DNA of 64,000 bases from Trichomonas vaginalis G3 (GCF_026262505.1 NC_067204.1:4807797-4871796), one strand, 5' to 3'; shown: positions 23,496 to 35,600, counted from the stretch's first letter. Numbers and translations: made by a program. Notes: generated by a model from the letters alone, not told the origin.

Positions 23496-25103
23496 TCACA
23501 TTAATTGTGAAATAAGAAGTTCGGCTATTTCTTTATAGTTATAACGTGCTGCAATTTGAAGAGCGGTTAATCCAAATATATCTTTTTCATTGATATTTAT
23601 TCCATGTGATATAAGAAGTTCGGCTATTTCTTTAAGATTATAACGTGCTGCAATATGAAGAGCGGTTTTTCCATCATTATCTTTTTCATCGATATTTATA
23701 CCATGTGAAATAAGAAGTTCGGCTGTTTCTTTAAATTTATGTTCTGCCGCGTAATGAAGAGCGGTTCTTTTCCTATGATCTTTTTCATTGATATTTATTC
23801 CATGTAAAATAAGAAGTTCGGCTGTTTCTTTACTATTTTTTTCTGCAGCATAATGAAGAGTGGTTTCTCTTAAATCATTTTTTTCATTGATATTTATTCC
23901 ATGTAAAATAAGAAGTTCGGCTATTTCTTTACTATTTTTTTCTGCAGCAAAATGAAGAGCTATTGTTCCATAATTATTTTTTTCATTGATATTTTCACCT
24001 TGTGATATAAGAAGTTCGGCTGTTTCTTTACTATTATATTTTGCAGCAAAATGAAGAGCTGTTGTTCCATACTTATCTTTTTCATTGATATTTGCACCAT
24101 GTGATATAAGAAGTTCAGCAGTTTCTTTATTGTTATAACATGCTGCATAATGAAGAGCGGTTTGTCCATATTCACCTTTTTCATTGACATTTGCACCATT
24201 TGATAGGAAATATTCACAAAGAGATGGAATATTAAACATTGCTAAATTTGCAAAGCATTTGTTTATATCATTAGTTTGGTCTAAATATACTAAAAATGAT
24301 TCGAGATTATTAAACTGTACACAATAATCCAATTTGATCCTTATATTATATTCATTCATCAAGAATGTAACAAAATCAATATTGTGTGAAATAATTGCAT
24401 ACTTCATGCAATATTCATCTGGTTTTTGATATTTCAAACATTCGCTCATGATATCCGGATTTCCTCTTAAAAATGAAAATTCTAGACAATTTCCAGTTAT
24501 TTCTGAGTTAAATTTCGTTCTTAATAACTTGAAACAATCTACTGCTCCATGGTAACAACATAATTCAAGTAATGAATATCCATAATAAGAATATGGATAT
24601 AAATCGCATTTAAGTATTTGATCTTTATCAAAATATTCTCTTTCTGTGAATGTGATGAATCTTTCTAAGTCATTATACATAATTGCTCTGTAAATTGTAT
24701 CTTCTATATGAATATCCAGATTTTCCAAGTTAAATTTTTCAAAATCATATGATTTGTCTAATTTAATTCCATATTCTTTGTAAAACAAGAAGTTTGAAAT
24801 AGGTTGTTCAACATTTCTGACCTCTGTGACATGGTAATCATCAGATATGAGTTTGGCAAGAGATAAATATGACTTTGCATAGCGATTATTATACGGAATG
24901 ATATTTAAAATGTCTCGCATAATTATTTGGGGAGGATATTTATTTGAATCAATCAATTCTGTTTTGATCAGTCTGTAAATTGAGTTTAAATCTTCTTCCT
25001 TTTCCATTTTCAGCTGATACAACGCAATATATGAATCAATGTGGTGTTTGCAAATATTTCGCAGTTCGCTGTATATATTTGGATGAATGTCTGGGTCGGA
25101 CAT
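23496..25103 (-). CDS. Ankyrin-repeat protein, trichomonad expanded family
   Basis: 535 codons, ATG at 25103, TGA at 23496-23498. Residues 1 to about 270 are a helical, degenerate ankyrin-like N-terminal region of the type common in trichomonad ankyrin proteins (DUF3447-like). About 275-535 holds seven to eight canonical 33-residue repeats (TALHYAA, then KETAELLISHG and NINEKD). The repeats are very similar at the DNA level, as expected from recent tandem duplication or unequal exchange inside the gene. No signal peptide or membrane span. Such proteins are cytosolic binding scaffolds; the partner is unknown. The last repeat is cut short (ELLISQLM followed by the stop). It is isolated between two gene-free regions. 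Confidence 0.85.
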   Translation of the reverse strand: MSDPDIHPNIYSELRNICKHHIDSYIALYQLKMEKEEDLNSIYRLIKTELIDSNKYPPQIIMRDILNIIPYNNRYAKSYLSLAKLISDDYHVTEVRNVEQPISNFLFYKEYGIKLDKSYDFEKFNLENLDIHIEDTIYRAIMYNDLERFITFTEREYFDKDQILKCDLYPYSYYGYSLLELCCYHGAVDCFKLLRTKFNSEITGNCLEFSFLRGNPDIMSECLKYQKPDEYCMKYAIISHNIDFVTFLMNEYNIRIKLDYCVQFNNLESFLVYLDQTNDINKCFANLAMFNIPSLCEYFLSNGANVNEKGEYGQTALHYAACYNNKETAELLISHGANINEKDKYGTTALHFAAKYNSKETAELLISQGENINEKNNYGTIALHFAAEKNSKEIAELLILHGININEKNDLRETTLHYAAEKNSKETAELLILHGININEKDHRKRTALHYAAEHKFKETAELLISHGINIDEKDNDGKTALHIAARYNLKEIAELLISHGININEKDIFGLTALQIAARYNYKEIAELLISQLM

Positions 25104-26512
25104 TAATATTTTTTAAAAAAGGATACATTTGCATTTTATCATATAAATATCTTTTAAATTCATTAGAAGAAACAAATATTATGCTATGCATGCGGAAATC
25201 AATGATCACAAAGAATTCGGAAATACCCAGGTATCTAAAATACCATTTATCGCCTGAAAAGCACCCTTAATTTATGCCAATTGACAAAATAAAGATATGT
25301 TTAGAATGCTGATATGATGGAGAATCATGCTGCATCATTATTGGCCAGCAATATATAATATTTAAGAAATCTACGAGATTATCTGATTTCATGAAACTCA
25401 ATGTATACTAAGTTTCAGACTTTGAAATTTTAACATGTTGATATGGGTACATAGGGTTTATGATTCCAGTCATTTATTTAAAAAATTACAAAAATGAATT
25501 AATATGATGTGAGTAACAATAATAATAAACGCTTAATTACTAATATATTATTTTTTGGTAGGAATGAAATGTTTTGGTGACATTTATAGAAGTTAAGCTG
25601 AGAATCAAAAATGCAAAAATAATTTTAAATATTAGAAGCATTATTTGATGTCATTGAGTTTAGAGTCGTGTAGCTATATGAGTACAATATGTTATTGATG
25701 TATATATGCAATAATTGTGAAAATGAAATGTGAATCTCAAGATGAGTTGCATAATACTGCGTCATAATTTGAATTCAATATGTACATAACATTACTAAAT
25801 GTATTTTAAGATAATACAAAAAATTAAGCTTGCAAAAAGATATCGAAATGTAATTTTCATTAGATTCAAAGATCTGCATAGATTTCGATTTTAACTATTG
25901 ATGAATTTGTCAAACCTCTATAATAATAGAATGTAGAACTAATTAAATATAATTAAAATAAAAAAATACAAATTAAAGTGATATTATAAGATATATATGT
26001 GATGTTACCAATATGACATGATATTGGAGAACTGAGAGAATTGTGATGTGAGACTAAATATGATTTTATTATGAATAGGAGAATAATTTAGAAGAATTTC
26101 TTGAATTTAATATATCTGAATATGTAATTCGGCATATATTCTATATATATATATTGGTATATTAACTAGAAATAAGAATAGGGATTGTTAATGAATAATA
26201 TGAGATTAAGCGAAAATATATTGTTCTAATAGATGAGTGTGGAGATTCAATATATGTGAAGAGGGATATGTGTGAGGAAATATGTAAATTTAATAAAATA
26301 TGCGATGAGAGAAAAAATAACAATGATTTATATGAAATATATGAGTATTGAAAAAGCCTGATTAGTGATTTCATGTCTGTAAAAGGAATAGATATTCTAT
26401 GAGAAAGATGAAACGAATTAAAGAAGTAGAAAAAAAATTTAATTAAGATTGAAAAAAAATTGGAGTTTATGCAAATTTAAATAAGAAATATATTGCTTTT
26501 GGCATGAAGATG
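25104..26512. other. Gene-free AT-rich region
   Basis: No supported gene. Frames present here start with non-ATG codons or have low-complexity composition. Confidence 0.5.
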
Positions 26513-27770
26513 TCATTCTGGGAGATATTGCCTCTGCATGTATCCCAGAATGGAACAATCTTTTGCAATCAGAATGTGATTGCAAAACTTTGACCGACAA
26601 GAGTGTATTGTGCATCCACCTTTGTCAATTAACTATGTTTTATAGAGACATCCCCTCACACATATTTTTTCTAATATAATTTTACCTTTTTAATATTTAT
26701 TTTTTATTTTTTGTGCTTTATATAACTTATGGTGTGTACCGAACTATCTTACAGACTCTACTGAGCTATCCTCACATATAAACATGTGACAATAACGCAT
26801 ACATACTCCCTTCGTATTCTGATCTCATGACATATTATCGCAAAAACTATATTTATACAACACACCTCATAAAGTCTCATTTTAGCCCTATCTAAGCGTT
26901 CAAAACCTATTTTCCCCGCGTAATCTGATTCTTCAGGCTCCGCTGATTCGATTTCTGCTGTCAGATCGTGAAAATATGCATCACAGAACAAGATAAACAC
27001 AAATTACTTAACTTAATATTTTCCTTAAAATTTCGCTTCACGTTCATGCTCAAACAAAATCATTTTTGAAAAATCCAAATTTTTCAAAAAATGTATGAAT
27101 TCAAAAGTTTTGATCATATCGAGTCATTACCCAATATTAATATTGTATTTTAGTTTTTGAGTTATTCATTTTATTATACGTATTATTCAGAAAATTAAAT
27201 ATATTTGTGAGGGGAAACGGAAGATATAATAAATATTCCCATAGCGAGGAATAGGAAATTTTAAGGAAAATATTAAGTTAAGTAATTTGTGTTTATCTTG
27301 TTCTGTGATGCATATTTTCACGATCTGACAGCAGAAATCGAATCAGCGGAGCCTGAAGAATCAGATTACGCGGGGAAAATAGGTTTTGAACGCTTAGATA
27401 GGGCTAAAATGAGACTTTATGAGGTGTGTTGTATAAATATAGTTTTTGCGATAATATGTCATGAGATCAGAATACGAAGGGAGTATGTATGCGTTATTGT
27501 CACATGTTTATATGTGGATAGCTCAGTAGAGTCTATAAGATAGTTCGGTACACACCATAAGTTATATAAAGCACAAAAAAAAAATAAATATTAAAAGGTA
27601 AAATTATATTAGAAAAAATATGTGTGAGGGGATGTCTCTATAAAACATAGTTAATTGACAAAGGTGGATGCACAATACACTCTTGTCGGTCAAAGTTTTG
27701 CAATCACATTCTGATTGCAAAAGATTGTTCCATTCTGGGATACATGCAGAGGCAATATCTCCCAGAATGA
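26513..27770. mobile_element. Inverted-repeat element with ~515-bp near-identical arms
   Basis: The left arm, 26513-27033, and right arm, 27256-27770, are near-identical inverted copies around a 222-bp AT-rich spacer. Outer ends are TCATTCTGGGAG and its complement. The outer part of each arm holds smaller hairpins (TTTTGCAATCA with TGATTGCAAAA) and the CTCTTGTCGGTC MITE module. The inner part holds an open frame of about 75 codons without ATG (DLTAEIESAEPEESDYAGK and onward), the same in both arms. Arm identity suggests a recent event or ongoing conversion. Confidence 0.75.
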
Positions 27771-27790
27771 GACACTGCGACCGACAAGAG
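27680..27790. mobile_element. Small palindromic MITE unit (CTCTTGTCGGTC family)
   Basis: 111 bp bounded by CTCTTGTCGGTC and GACCGACAAGAG, a perfect 12-bp inverted repeat. Same module as 5404-5514. It overlaps the right end of the inverted-repeat element. Confidence 0.65.
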
Positions 27791-27799
27791 TGTATTGTG

Positions 27800-28079
27800 C
27801 ACTCTTGTCGGTCAAAGTTCCACATTCAAGTTATGAATGCGGAACTTTCTATCATTCTACGAGACCTCGAAAAGAACCTCACATCGACTCTCTCTTTCCG
27901 GCATCTTTACCGCATAGAAAGCTGCTCGTTCGCAACTTTGTGTGCAATCTAAGAGATGATTGCGGTAAAGATGCCGGGAAGATTGACGCTGCAGCCCCAG
28001 GCCGCACTCAGATTTCATCCCGCTACACAATTGTTCATCCAACAACTGTCATAGAGGTTGAAATTTTCGACCAGAAGTG
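27800..28079. mobile_element. GC-richer structured MITE unit with 17-bp perfect hairpin
   Basis: Starts CACTCTTGTCGGTC and ends TTCGACCAGAAGTG, imperfect inverted termini. Inside are hairpins: GTTCCACATTCA with TGAATGCGGAAC, and the perfect 17-bp stem CCGGCATCTTTACCGCA at 27898-27914 with its complement at 27961-27977. Base composition is clearly more GC-rich than its surroundings. Frames across it lack an ATG start and are probably incidental. Confidence 0.55.
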
Positions 28080-29739
28080 AAACATATCATTTTTAAGACT
28101 GCGGCGCGCAAGCAAGTTTGAACCTTTCAAGGGTGATCAGTCCTTTACTCATTTCAAGACCTCTTGTTGCCTGATAAAACGATACTTCCTTCCTTGTGAG
28201 CCATTAAAAACCGCTCAAACCGTCACAACTTGCTTCCTAAATTTTATTTGCGGAGTAATTATCATGCATATTTTATCGGATAATAATATCAAAGCTAAAT
28301 TTCATATTATTTTTTAAAGATATGCATTTTCTGTCTAAATTTATTTTTTCTGTTTCCAATTCACGGAATAATATTCTTACAAGCATATCATAGCTAATAT
28401 ATATCATTTTAATAATAATAAAACCAAAATGATGTATTCTTCATATAGTTATTTAAAATTCGTTAACTAGAATTGTATTCAGAACGAGGCAAAGTTAGGA
28501 GATACATAAAAACCAATAACTTGATAAGTGATACCTTTTTTCCTGATATATCTATATGTGTTAATGTCAAACACGATTTGGAAAAATTAATTCTTTAAAT
28601 CGGCTTAAGAATAAGACCAACATCAAAACATGGCTAATAAATTAATAAATCAATGTTTAATTACCGATTCATGCATTTTTTTCAAAATTTCAAATTTCAA
28701 ATTTTTGTTTCTCCAAAATATTAATTGTTTCCACTAGATTAACAAATAAACAATAAATTGGAATAATGTAATGCCCAATCATTCATTTTAAATTTTAGAT
28801 TTAAAACAATATTTTTCTCCATATTATTATAACATGAATCGCTATGATATAAGAAATATATTTTCAATATTGAAATTGAAAAATTCTAAAATTTTTGAAA
28901 TTCAATTTGAGTGTGATGATCGATAACATATATTTTTTAATTAAAATATTGTGTCGCTATCATATAACTATACTATTTCTAAATTAAAAATAGAAAAAAA
29001 AGTACTATTTAATGATGAAATTGCAAATAATATCAATATATATATATTCATGCTGATATATTTTGAGAACAGATTGGAAATCACATAAATAGGATTGTGT
29101 TGGTTTGTCATGGATATAAAACAAATTTTCGAGCTAATTGAGCGAATTTAAATCACAAACACTTATATTTTCTATTACAAGGTATATTTGTAATATACAA
29201 CCAGTAAATAGCTTTCTCTAACTTTTACCAGCTTAGATGATAGCAAATTAGATACGAATTTCATGACCCCTCACCAAATTCCATTAAAACATATACAAAT
29301 AAAAGTACTAAGTGGGTCTCATCTAATCCTAGAATTATAGCTCCTAGGACTCATCCTAGATGGTAGTTCTGGAAAAACACCTGGTTTTTGGAGTTGCAAA
29401 AGTTAAAAATTGAGGGTAATTTATGAACTTTAATTAAGTTCATAGGTATTAAATGACACAATAACAATAGGAAAGTATGATTAAAATTTCTGAACGAAAA
29501 CTATCAAAATTATTCAATATAATAATCGCCAAAGTCTTATATACTGTCTGAATTATTTAGTTATTAGATGATGTATTCTACTGGTAAAGTTTGAAGCCAG
29601 GAATCCCAATATATGGAGTGAAACGTCTAAAATTACATCACCATTGAACAATTTAAGAAGGTCCCGACAATTTGACCTATAACCCTCTAAAGATTTTAAC
29701 ATTTGCTTAGATTTCAAATTGAGCTCTTTCTTGAGTATG
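28080..29739. other. Gene-free AT-rich region
   Basis: No coding frame or clear repeat seen, apart from weak residual GC-rich sequence at 28080-28230. Confidence 0.5.
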
Positions 29740-29750
29740 TCACTTTTCTA
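29740..29750 (+). promoter_or_regulatory. Inr-like initiator TCACTTTTCTA
   Basis: Close match to the trichomonad initiator TCAYTWYTCATTA, ending 6 bases before the ATG at 29757. It shows that the WD40 gene starts at 29757 and that the in-frame TTG at 29703 is upstream of transcription. Confidence 0.75.
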
Positions 29751-29756
29751 AACACG

Positions 29757-31151
29757 ATGTGGCAATTAAAAGGCGAGATAACACCAGATCTGAATGATCC
29801 TGTATCTTGCCTTCAGTTTTCACCTTCAGGAGATCGTTTTGCAGCAGGTTTTTCGAATGGAATTGTCACAATTTACGATATGGAAAATGGAAGCTTAATA
29901 AAAAAAGTATTTGCGCATAAAAAGGGAGTTAATCAGCTTAAATGGTCAAATGATTCATCAATTTTGATCTCTTGTTCGGATGATGGCAACATTAATTTGT
30001 ATAGAACCACAGATTTTGAAATCATATCAGAATGCACAGGTCATCATTCATATGTGTTTTCTTGTGATATATCACCGTCAAAATTACGTATAGCTAGTGG
30101 AAGTTATGATGAAAGTGTCCGAATTTGGGAAACGGCCACTGGAAAATGTCTTCGTATGATATCAGCGCATAACGATCCTGTATCTTCAGTTGTTTTCAAT
30201 CACGATGGTCAATTCGTAATTTCTAGTTCCTGGGATGGTTTTTGCAGAATTTTCGAAACTTTCAGTGGCTTATGTGTGAAATCTGTTAATTTAGAAGGTA
30301 TTCCTATCTCTCATATGGAAATAGCCCCAAATGACTCATATTTACTTGTTTCTCTGCTGCAATCTAAAATTAAATTAATAAGTTTACGAGATCAGAAGCT
30401 TAAAGCCCTCTACACAGGCCACGAAAACTACAACTTCCCTGTTTTCTCGGGATTTTTGGTCAGAGAAAACGAAAATGGCAAAAAAACAGTTGAAGTTTAT
30501 TCTGGAACAGAAAACTCATACGCAGTTGGATGGGATTTAGCTACAATGGAGCCAAAATGGTCTATTCCAATGGAATTCGATGTAATTGAGCTTCCTCCTG
30601 AACCTCCAAAAGTTAAAAAAGAAATTCCAAAACCAGAACAGCCAGAACAAGCCCAGCAACCAGCTCCTGAACCACCGCAACAGCCAGCTCAGCCTGAACA
30701 GCCACCACCTATTCAGCAACAAAAGCCAGATCTCGATTCTCTTGAATCATTATTAAATTCACCACCACCAAAACCAATAGAGCAGCCACAAGCCCAACAA
30801 AATACAGAACAACCAAAGTCTCCACAAAAAGAAGTTGTAGAGGAGCCTCCAGTCGAAATTCCAATCAGATACAAAGCTGTTAAAGGTTTTCCTTCAATTG
30901 CTGTTCACGCACATCCTTCAGGGAACTTCCTCATTACAGCTACAGGTGAAAATGGAGCTAAAATTGCTCTTTGGGAAAGACATGCAGATACCGACCAAAA
31001 ACCAGTCACTTTTCCACCTCCACTGCCACCATATGCATTTTGTGAACCTCCTAAGGCCAAGGGTTCAAAGGATGACTCTTCCGATTCTGAACCTGACGTA
31101 ATGCCTGGAGCTGCAGCTGCAGATCCAATTGGAGGATCATCTTCTGACTAA
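29757..31151 (+). CDS. WDR5-like WD40 protein with Pro/Gln-rich insert
   Basis: 464 codons from the ATG just after an Inr-like motif. The N-terminal ~280 residues form WD40 blades (HHSYVFSCDIS, ASGSYDESVRIWETATGK, SSWDGFCRIFE). Their order, and YTGHENYNFPVFSGF, recall WDR5, where the matching blade has GHEN followed by an aromatic stretch. About residues 285-365 are a Pro/Gln/Glu-rich linker not typical of WDR5, followed by a last blade (AVHAHPSGNFLITATG, LWERHAD) and an acidic Ser-rich tail. WDR5 is a scaffold of histone H3K4 methyltransferase (COMPASS) complexes; a nuclear chromatin role is inferred. It could instead be another GHD-rich WD40 scaffold. It is tail-to-tail with the gene at 31595. 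Confidence 0.8.
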   Translation: MWQLKGEITPDLNDPVSCLQFSPSGDRFAAGFSNGIVTIYDMENGSLIKKVFAHKKGVNQLKWSNDSSILISCSDDGNINLYRTTDFEIISECTGHHSYVFSCDISPSKLRIASGSYDESVRIWETATGKCLRMISAHNDPVSSVVFNHDGQFVISSSWDGFCRIFETFSGLCVKSVNLEGIPISHMEIAPNDSYLLVSLLQSKIKLISLRDQKLKALYTGHENYNFPVFSGFLVRENENGKKTVEVYSGTENSYAVGWDLATMEPKWSIPMEFDVIELPPEPPKVKKEIPKPEQPEQAQQPAPEPPQQPAQPEQPPPIQQQKPDLDSLESLLNSPPPKPIEQPQAQQNTEQPKSPQKEVVEEPPVEIPIRYKAVKGFPSIAVHAHPSGNFLITATGENGAKIALWERHADTDQKPVTFPPPLPPYAFCEPPKAKGSKDDSSDSEPDVMPGAAAADPIGGSSSD

Positions 31152-31594
31152 TTTTATATAAGATATAATTGTTTTGTTGTATTATTTTCTATATAAATAT
31201 TATTTCTAATATTATTTTGTTTAAAAATAATAGATTTTTGGTATTAGATCATATAACCTGCTTATCAAAGTATACATTCGTCATTTGGTTAGTGTTGATG
31301 TCTAATCTAATTTGAGATAATGTAAAAAATCAATATTGATCAGTTTTTATATATTGTGAACTTGGAGCTGTATATGAACAATATTATTTGAATCATTTAA
31401 ATCTCTAGAATTATTTGATTTGTATTAATATTTGAAATTTTATGATGATAAGTAATTACTAAAGCACCAACTTAAACTAATGAAAATAAGGTTCTCATTA
31501 GTGATAGTATATACAAAATATATAAGATTAACAATATAAATAAATATACAAGCGTATTTACGTTAATAAAACTACATGGTAAAAACCGAACATG
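31152..31594. other. Convergent intergenic region, no gene
   Basis: AT-rich 3' flanks of two convergent genes; nothing else seen. Confidence 0.5.
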
Positions 31595-32272
31595 TTATTG
31601 AGTTAAATCACGAATCTTGTGAAGTACAATTTCAAGTGAATCAATAGATAATTCTGGAAGTAAAGAAAGAACAGCTGTTAGCACAGGTGCATCGTTCTTT
31701 CTTGGTTTGCTTACACTACGATGTGCTGAAGGTGGCTTATATTCTTGCTTTAGTGGAACAGGAGGTAAAGATTCAATATCAGCCTTTGAATATTGCTGTT
31801 GAGGAGAAATTCTTTCAGATGGAATCTTATCGACAGGTATTCTATCAGCCGCTGTAACATCGCTTTCATCAAGTTTTGTGATTTGTGGTAACATTTGAAT
31901 AACTCTAGAACGATAATTTGGTTCTTTAGAAATAGGATTTTCGCTAAGCCATAATGTTCGTAAATGCTTTAAATTGACAAGATATCCGATCTCCTCAAAA
32001 TCACTGATTAAATTATTTCTTAAAAATAATTCTCTGAGTTTTGTGCATGCTGCAAATGGTTTTAATGTTTGAATTTTGTTTACTGAGAGTGCAATATTCT
32101 CAAGAGCAGGCATTTTCTCTATAATGCTAACATCTGTAAGATTTAAACCCCACATATTTAAGTTTTTAACTTCCTGGATGTTTGGAACATTAGCTCTCTT
32201 CTTAATTGTATCTTCCGTTAAAATTTTAATAGTAGATGGGGCTCTTTTCTTCACTTGATCTTCACCTAACAT
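31595..32272 (-). CDS. CFAP410: CFAP410 (C21orf2)-like leucine-rich-repeat protein
   Basis: 225 codons, ATG at 32272, TAA at the end. Residues about 25-150 are LRRs of the SDS22/LRRcap type: VKNLNMWGLNLTDVSIIEKM, LENIALSVNKIQTL, LRELFLRNNLISD, LRTLWLSENPIS, then a cap ending LPQITKLDESDV. The order and wording follow human CFAP410 (LNCWGSRLTDIS, LSVNSISTL, LRVLWLAENP). A disordered linker precedes a short C-terminal helix (VLTAVLSLLPELSIDSLEI), which in CFAP410 is an oligomerisation domain. The human protein acts at the basal body and ciliary base with NEK1. A role at the flagellar basal bodies is therefore inferred. The family match is strong by eye. Confidence 0.8.
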   Translation of the reverse strand: MLGEDQVKKRAPSTIKILTEDTIKKRANVPNIQEVKNLNMWGLNLTDVSIIEKMPALENIALSVNKIQTLKPFAACTKLRELFLRNNLISDFEEIGYLVNLKHLRTLWLSENPISKEPNYRSRVIQMLPQITKLDESDVTAADRIPVDKIPSERISPQQQYSKADIESLPPVPLKQEYKPPSAHRSVSKPRKNDAPVLTAVLSLLPELSIDSLEIVLHKIRDLTQ

Positions 32273-32652
32273 TTGTCAATTTTTGAAAAACGAATTAAAC
32301 TGCGTGACAAAACCTAGGTGACTCTCAATTTTTCAGAGATAGCAAATGGTAAGAATGGATTCCAACAAGAAACTCAGTAGTTCTATATTGCCAGATCACT
32401 TATTGAGATAATTCCAGAAATTGGTACCATTGTGGATATTACTTCGAATAAATGTGTCACACAGTTTGAGCGCAATAATTGTATTTATAATTTCTGTGAT
32501 GCTCACTATTTGACTGATGATTCTGGAATTTTGTATTCCCTGAGTAAGCCCTTTGTGGTGAATTTTGTATTTCAAATAGGAAATTCTGTATAAAGTTCAT
32601 CAAATGAATTATACATGATGATGTAAAAAAAATCAATTATCAAAACAAAACA
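32273..32652. other. Short intergenic region with an ATG-less open frame
   Basis: On the plus strand 32381-32608 is open for 75 codons (IEIIPEIGTIVDITSNKCV, later NFCDAHYLTDDSGILYSL) with protein-like composition but no ATG. It may be a gene relic; I cannot identify it. Confidence 0.35.
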
Positions 32653-35600
32653 TTAAAATTTAGTTAATATAATAGAAAGAATTGCGATTATAATAGTTAA
32701 TACCATAACAAATACAAATAGAGCAAGCTCTAAATTCTTATTCAGAGTTTGTGGAGTGAATGTTATATTATAAGACTTCTGTATATTTGGAACATGCCAT
32801 TCATCATACATTCCATTATTACCTATACCATCAACATTTCCATTAGAATAAATATCATTGCCTAATCTATATGTCTTTGGATAATTATCATTGGCGGCTT
32901 TAAAAACGTTTGCTCTCATTAGAGAATCCTGCTCTAACTTACAACCATATTTAATCCCTTGATTACTATTCCCGACAGATTTTTCCCCTTGATAATAATT
33001 AACTTCAAAGGGAGATTCATAAGTTCCCAATTGGGGAATAATATCACCCTCGAAACAAAGGTTCTGAGGGGTCGATGCCCATTTATTTACTTCAGTTTGG
33101 ACTATGTCTTCAAAAGATAATAATTGATATTCGTATTTGTCTCTGACCGATTCAGGGATGATTAAAGTAGTAATTCCTTGTTTGATAATAAATTTTTCAT
33201 TCTTTGTGACTCTTTCTGAGTGTATAGAGTGCATATTGAAACGAGTAACTTTGCTTGATAATTTGAATGCGCCGTATACTTTTCCATATGTAAATAATAG
33301 TAATCCTGTGTGCTTCTCAATGAAACAATTGTTGTCAACGGTGAAAAGAGGATGGCCGCCTTCTTCAAATTCAAAATTGATATGATATGATTGATTGAAT
33401 GCCATCGGATTTATATATGTTATTGTATTTGGAATTTTGATTTTAGTTAATGATGTATTGAAGAATGTTCCTCGGAGAATTGATGATACTTTGTTATTAT
33501 ATGTGAATGATTCTAAATTATTGCAGTTTGCAAATGCATCTTCATTAATGAAGACTAAAGTCTCAGGGCAACTGAAACTCTTTATTTTTGTTGTGTTAAA
33601 AGCACTTATGTTTATTGCTGAGAGTGAATCAGAGAAAGTAAATTGTACAATGTTGGAATGCCAGAAACAAAATGAAGGAATGGTATTAACTTTAGGAATA
33701 CTGATTGATGTTAATGAAGTACAGTATGCAAATGAATAATCTCCAAGATATTTAACATTTTCCAATGATGGTAAACTAGATAATTTGTAGCAGCAAATGA
33801 AACAGTCATGACCAATAGAAATCAATGATGATCCTCCTGCAAAATTAATTGTTTCAAGATTGTAACAATGTGAGAAAGTATCATCTCCTAATCTGTTAAT
33901 TTTAGCTTGAATTGTTACTTCTTTCAGCTTATGACAGAAAGCAAAAAGACCATTGATAATGTTGATTTGTTTTGGCATCGTTATAGTTTCATATGAACTG
34001 TAAGCTAAAGCAAACGGAGAAATTGTTTCAACAGTATCTGGTACAGTAAAATCTGTTGATTGTGTATTGAAATATGCATAAATAATTGTTTTTGTTGTAT
34101 CATATAATATACCATTTTCAACTGCAAAATTATTATTATTGTCTAACACTATTTCCGTGATTGTTGAATTAGGGAAATATTTAAGTGAAAATGATGTAAC
34201 TTCGCTTCCTAATGTTATCTTTCTCAACTTCTTGCAATTCCAGAAAGGAGTGACATAGTAATGCATATGATCATTTGGATAATCATTACCATCATTCAAT
34301 CTTTCGTAATTTATCATCATCTCAAAATTAAAATTATAGTAATCTTTGTTTCTATCTAGATCAAATTCCATTGAATATAATTCAGGTAGTGGTTGGATAT
34401 CTTTTCGTATTGTCAATTCTTCAATTTTGCAGTTAGAGAAAGCAAAATACCCAATACTTTCGATATTTTTAAGGTCAAATGTTGACAGTTTAGTGTTTTC
34501 AAATGCAAAATTATCAACGTAATATGCACTATCCGAGAACGTAACTTGTTCTAGATTGATACAATCTCTGAATGCATATTTTGGGATGGTGTATATATTA
34601 TTATATTTAACTGTTTTCAAATTTTTGCATCCAAAGAAATAAAAATTTGAATTAAATGAAGATGTAATTGAAATTGTTATATCTGTAATTCCGCAGTAGG
34701 TAAAAGTAGAAATCGGCATTCCATCATCATTATAATATTCAGAAGAAATAGTTGAAATTTTTAATTTCCAGCAATTTCGGAACATTGAATGCACCGAGAA
34801 TTTGCCATTAGTAGATATATCAGTGAGACCGGTAATTGTTTCCAAATTGTAACAATTCCGAAAATCATCACGTTCAAAAGATTCAACATTTGTTAAATCA
34901 ATAGTTTTAATGGCACAACAGCCTGCAAAAAGTGTATAGGATTGAATTCTAGTTTGAATGAATTGGCTGTTGTCAACTCGAGTTAATTTAGGATTATTTT
35001 CAAAACTAACTGTTAAAGTTGCGTCTTGCATTTGAGGTAATATGATTGTTTGTAATAAGGGTTGATTAATAAGATAAATCGAATAAATCTGGTTATCTGT
35101 AAAAGTGACGCTTTCTAATTTAGGTAATGGATTATATATATTACAAACAGAGCCACTAATTGTTAACTCAACTAGTTCAGGCATATAAAACCCCTCATCA
35201 GCACCTGCTAATGTTATTGACGTAATTTTGGTGAAATCTAGTTGATCTTTTACAGCAGGTGGATTTTGGAAGGTAAGGGTAGTCAATTTATCGCATTTGT
35301 AGAACGAATATGAAAAATCAGCAGCATTATTTAAGTGAGCTTCAGTTATACTTGAATTTGTAAATGCAAAATCCGTTACCATATCAGTTTTTGACAAATC
35401 AATAGCTGTAAGGTCTGAGCATCCATAAAACGCATATGTATCAATTGTAAGAACTTGAGAACCAATAACAGAAACAATTGATGAATTTGCAAAAGCGAAG
35501 GATCCAATATTTATCCCTTGGTTTGGAAGCGTTATAGTTTTGATGTTTTTTAAGTCTTTAAAACAATATGGCGGAATCTCTGAAATCGAAGTTTCTGAAA

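Noticed and set aside
27668..28080. Overlapping plus- and minus-strand frames of 60-120 codons in the GC-richer unit
   Set aside because: No convincing start and all lie across hairpin-forming MITE sequence; palindromes naturally give open frames on both strands.
29703..29756. Upstream extension of the WD40 gene from an in-frame TTG
   Set aside because: A strong Inr-like motif lies inside this stretch and the ATG follows 6 bases after it; the extra 18 residues do not fit a WD40 N-terminus.
33162..33739. Frames antisense to, or shifted from, the intact BspA-like gene
   Set aside because: Low-information shadows of the LRR gene, which has the clear family pattern.
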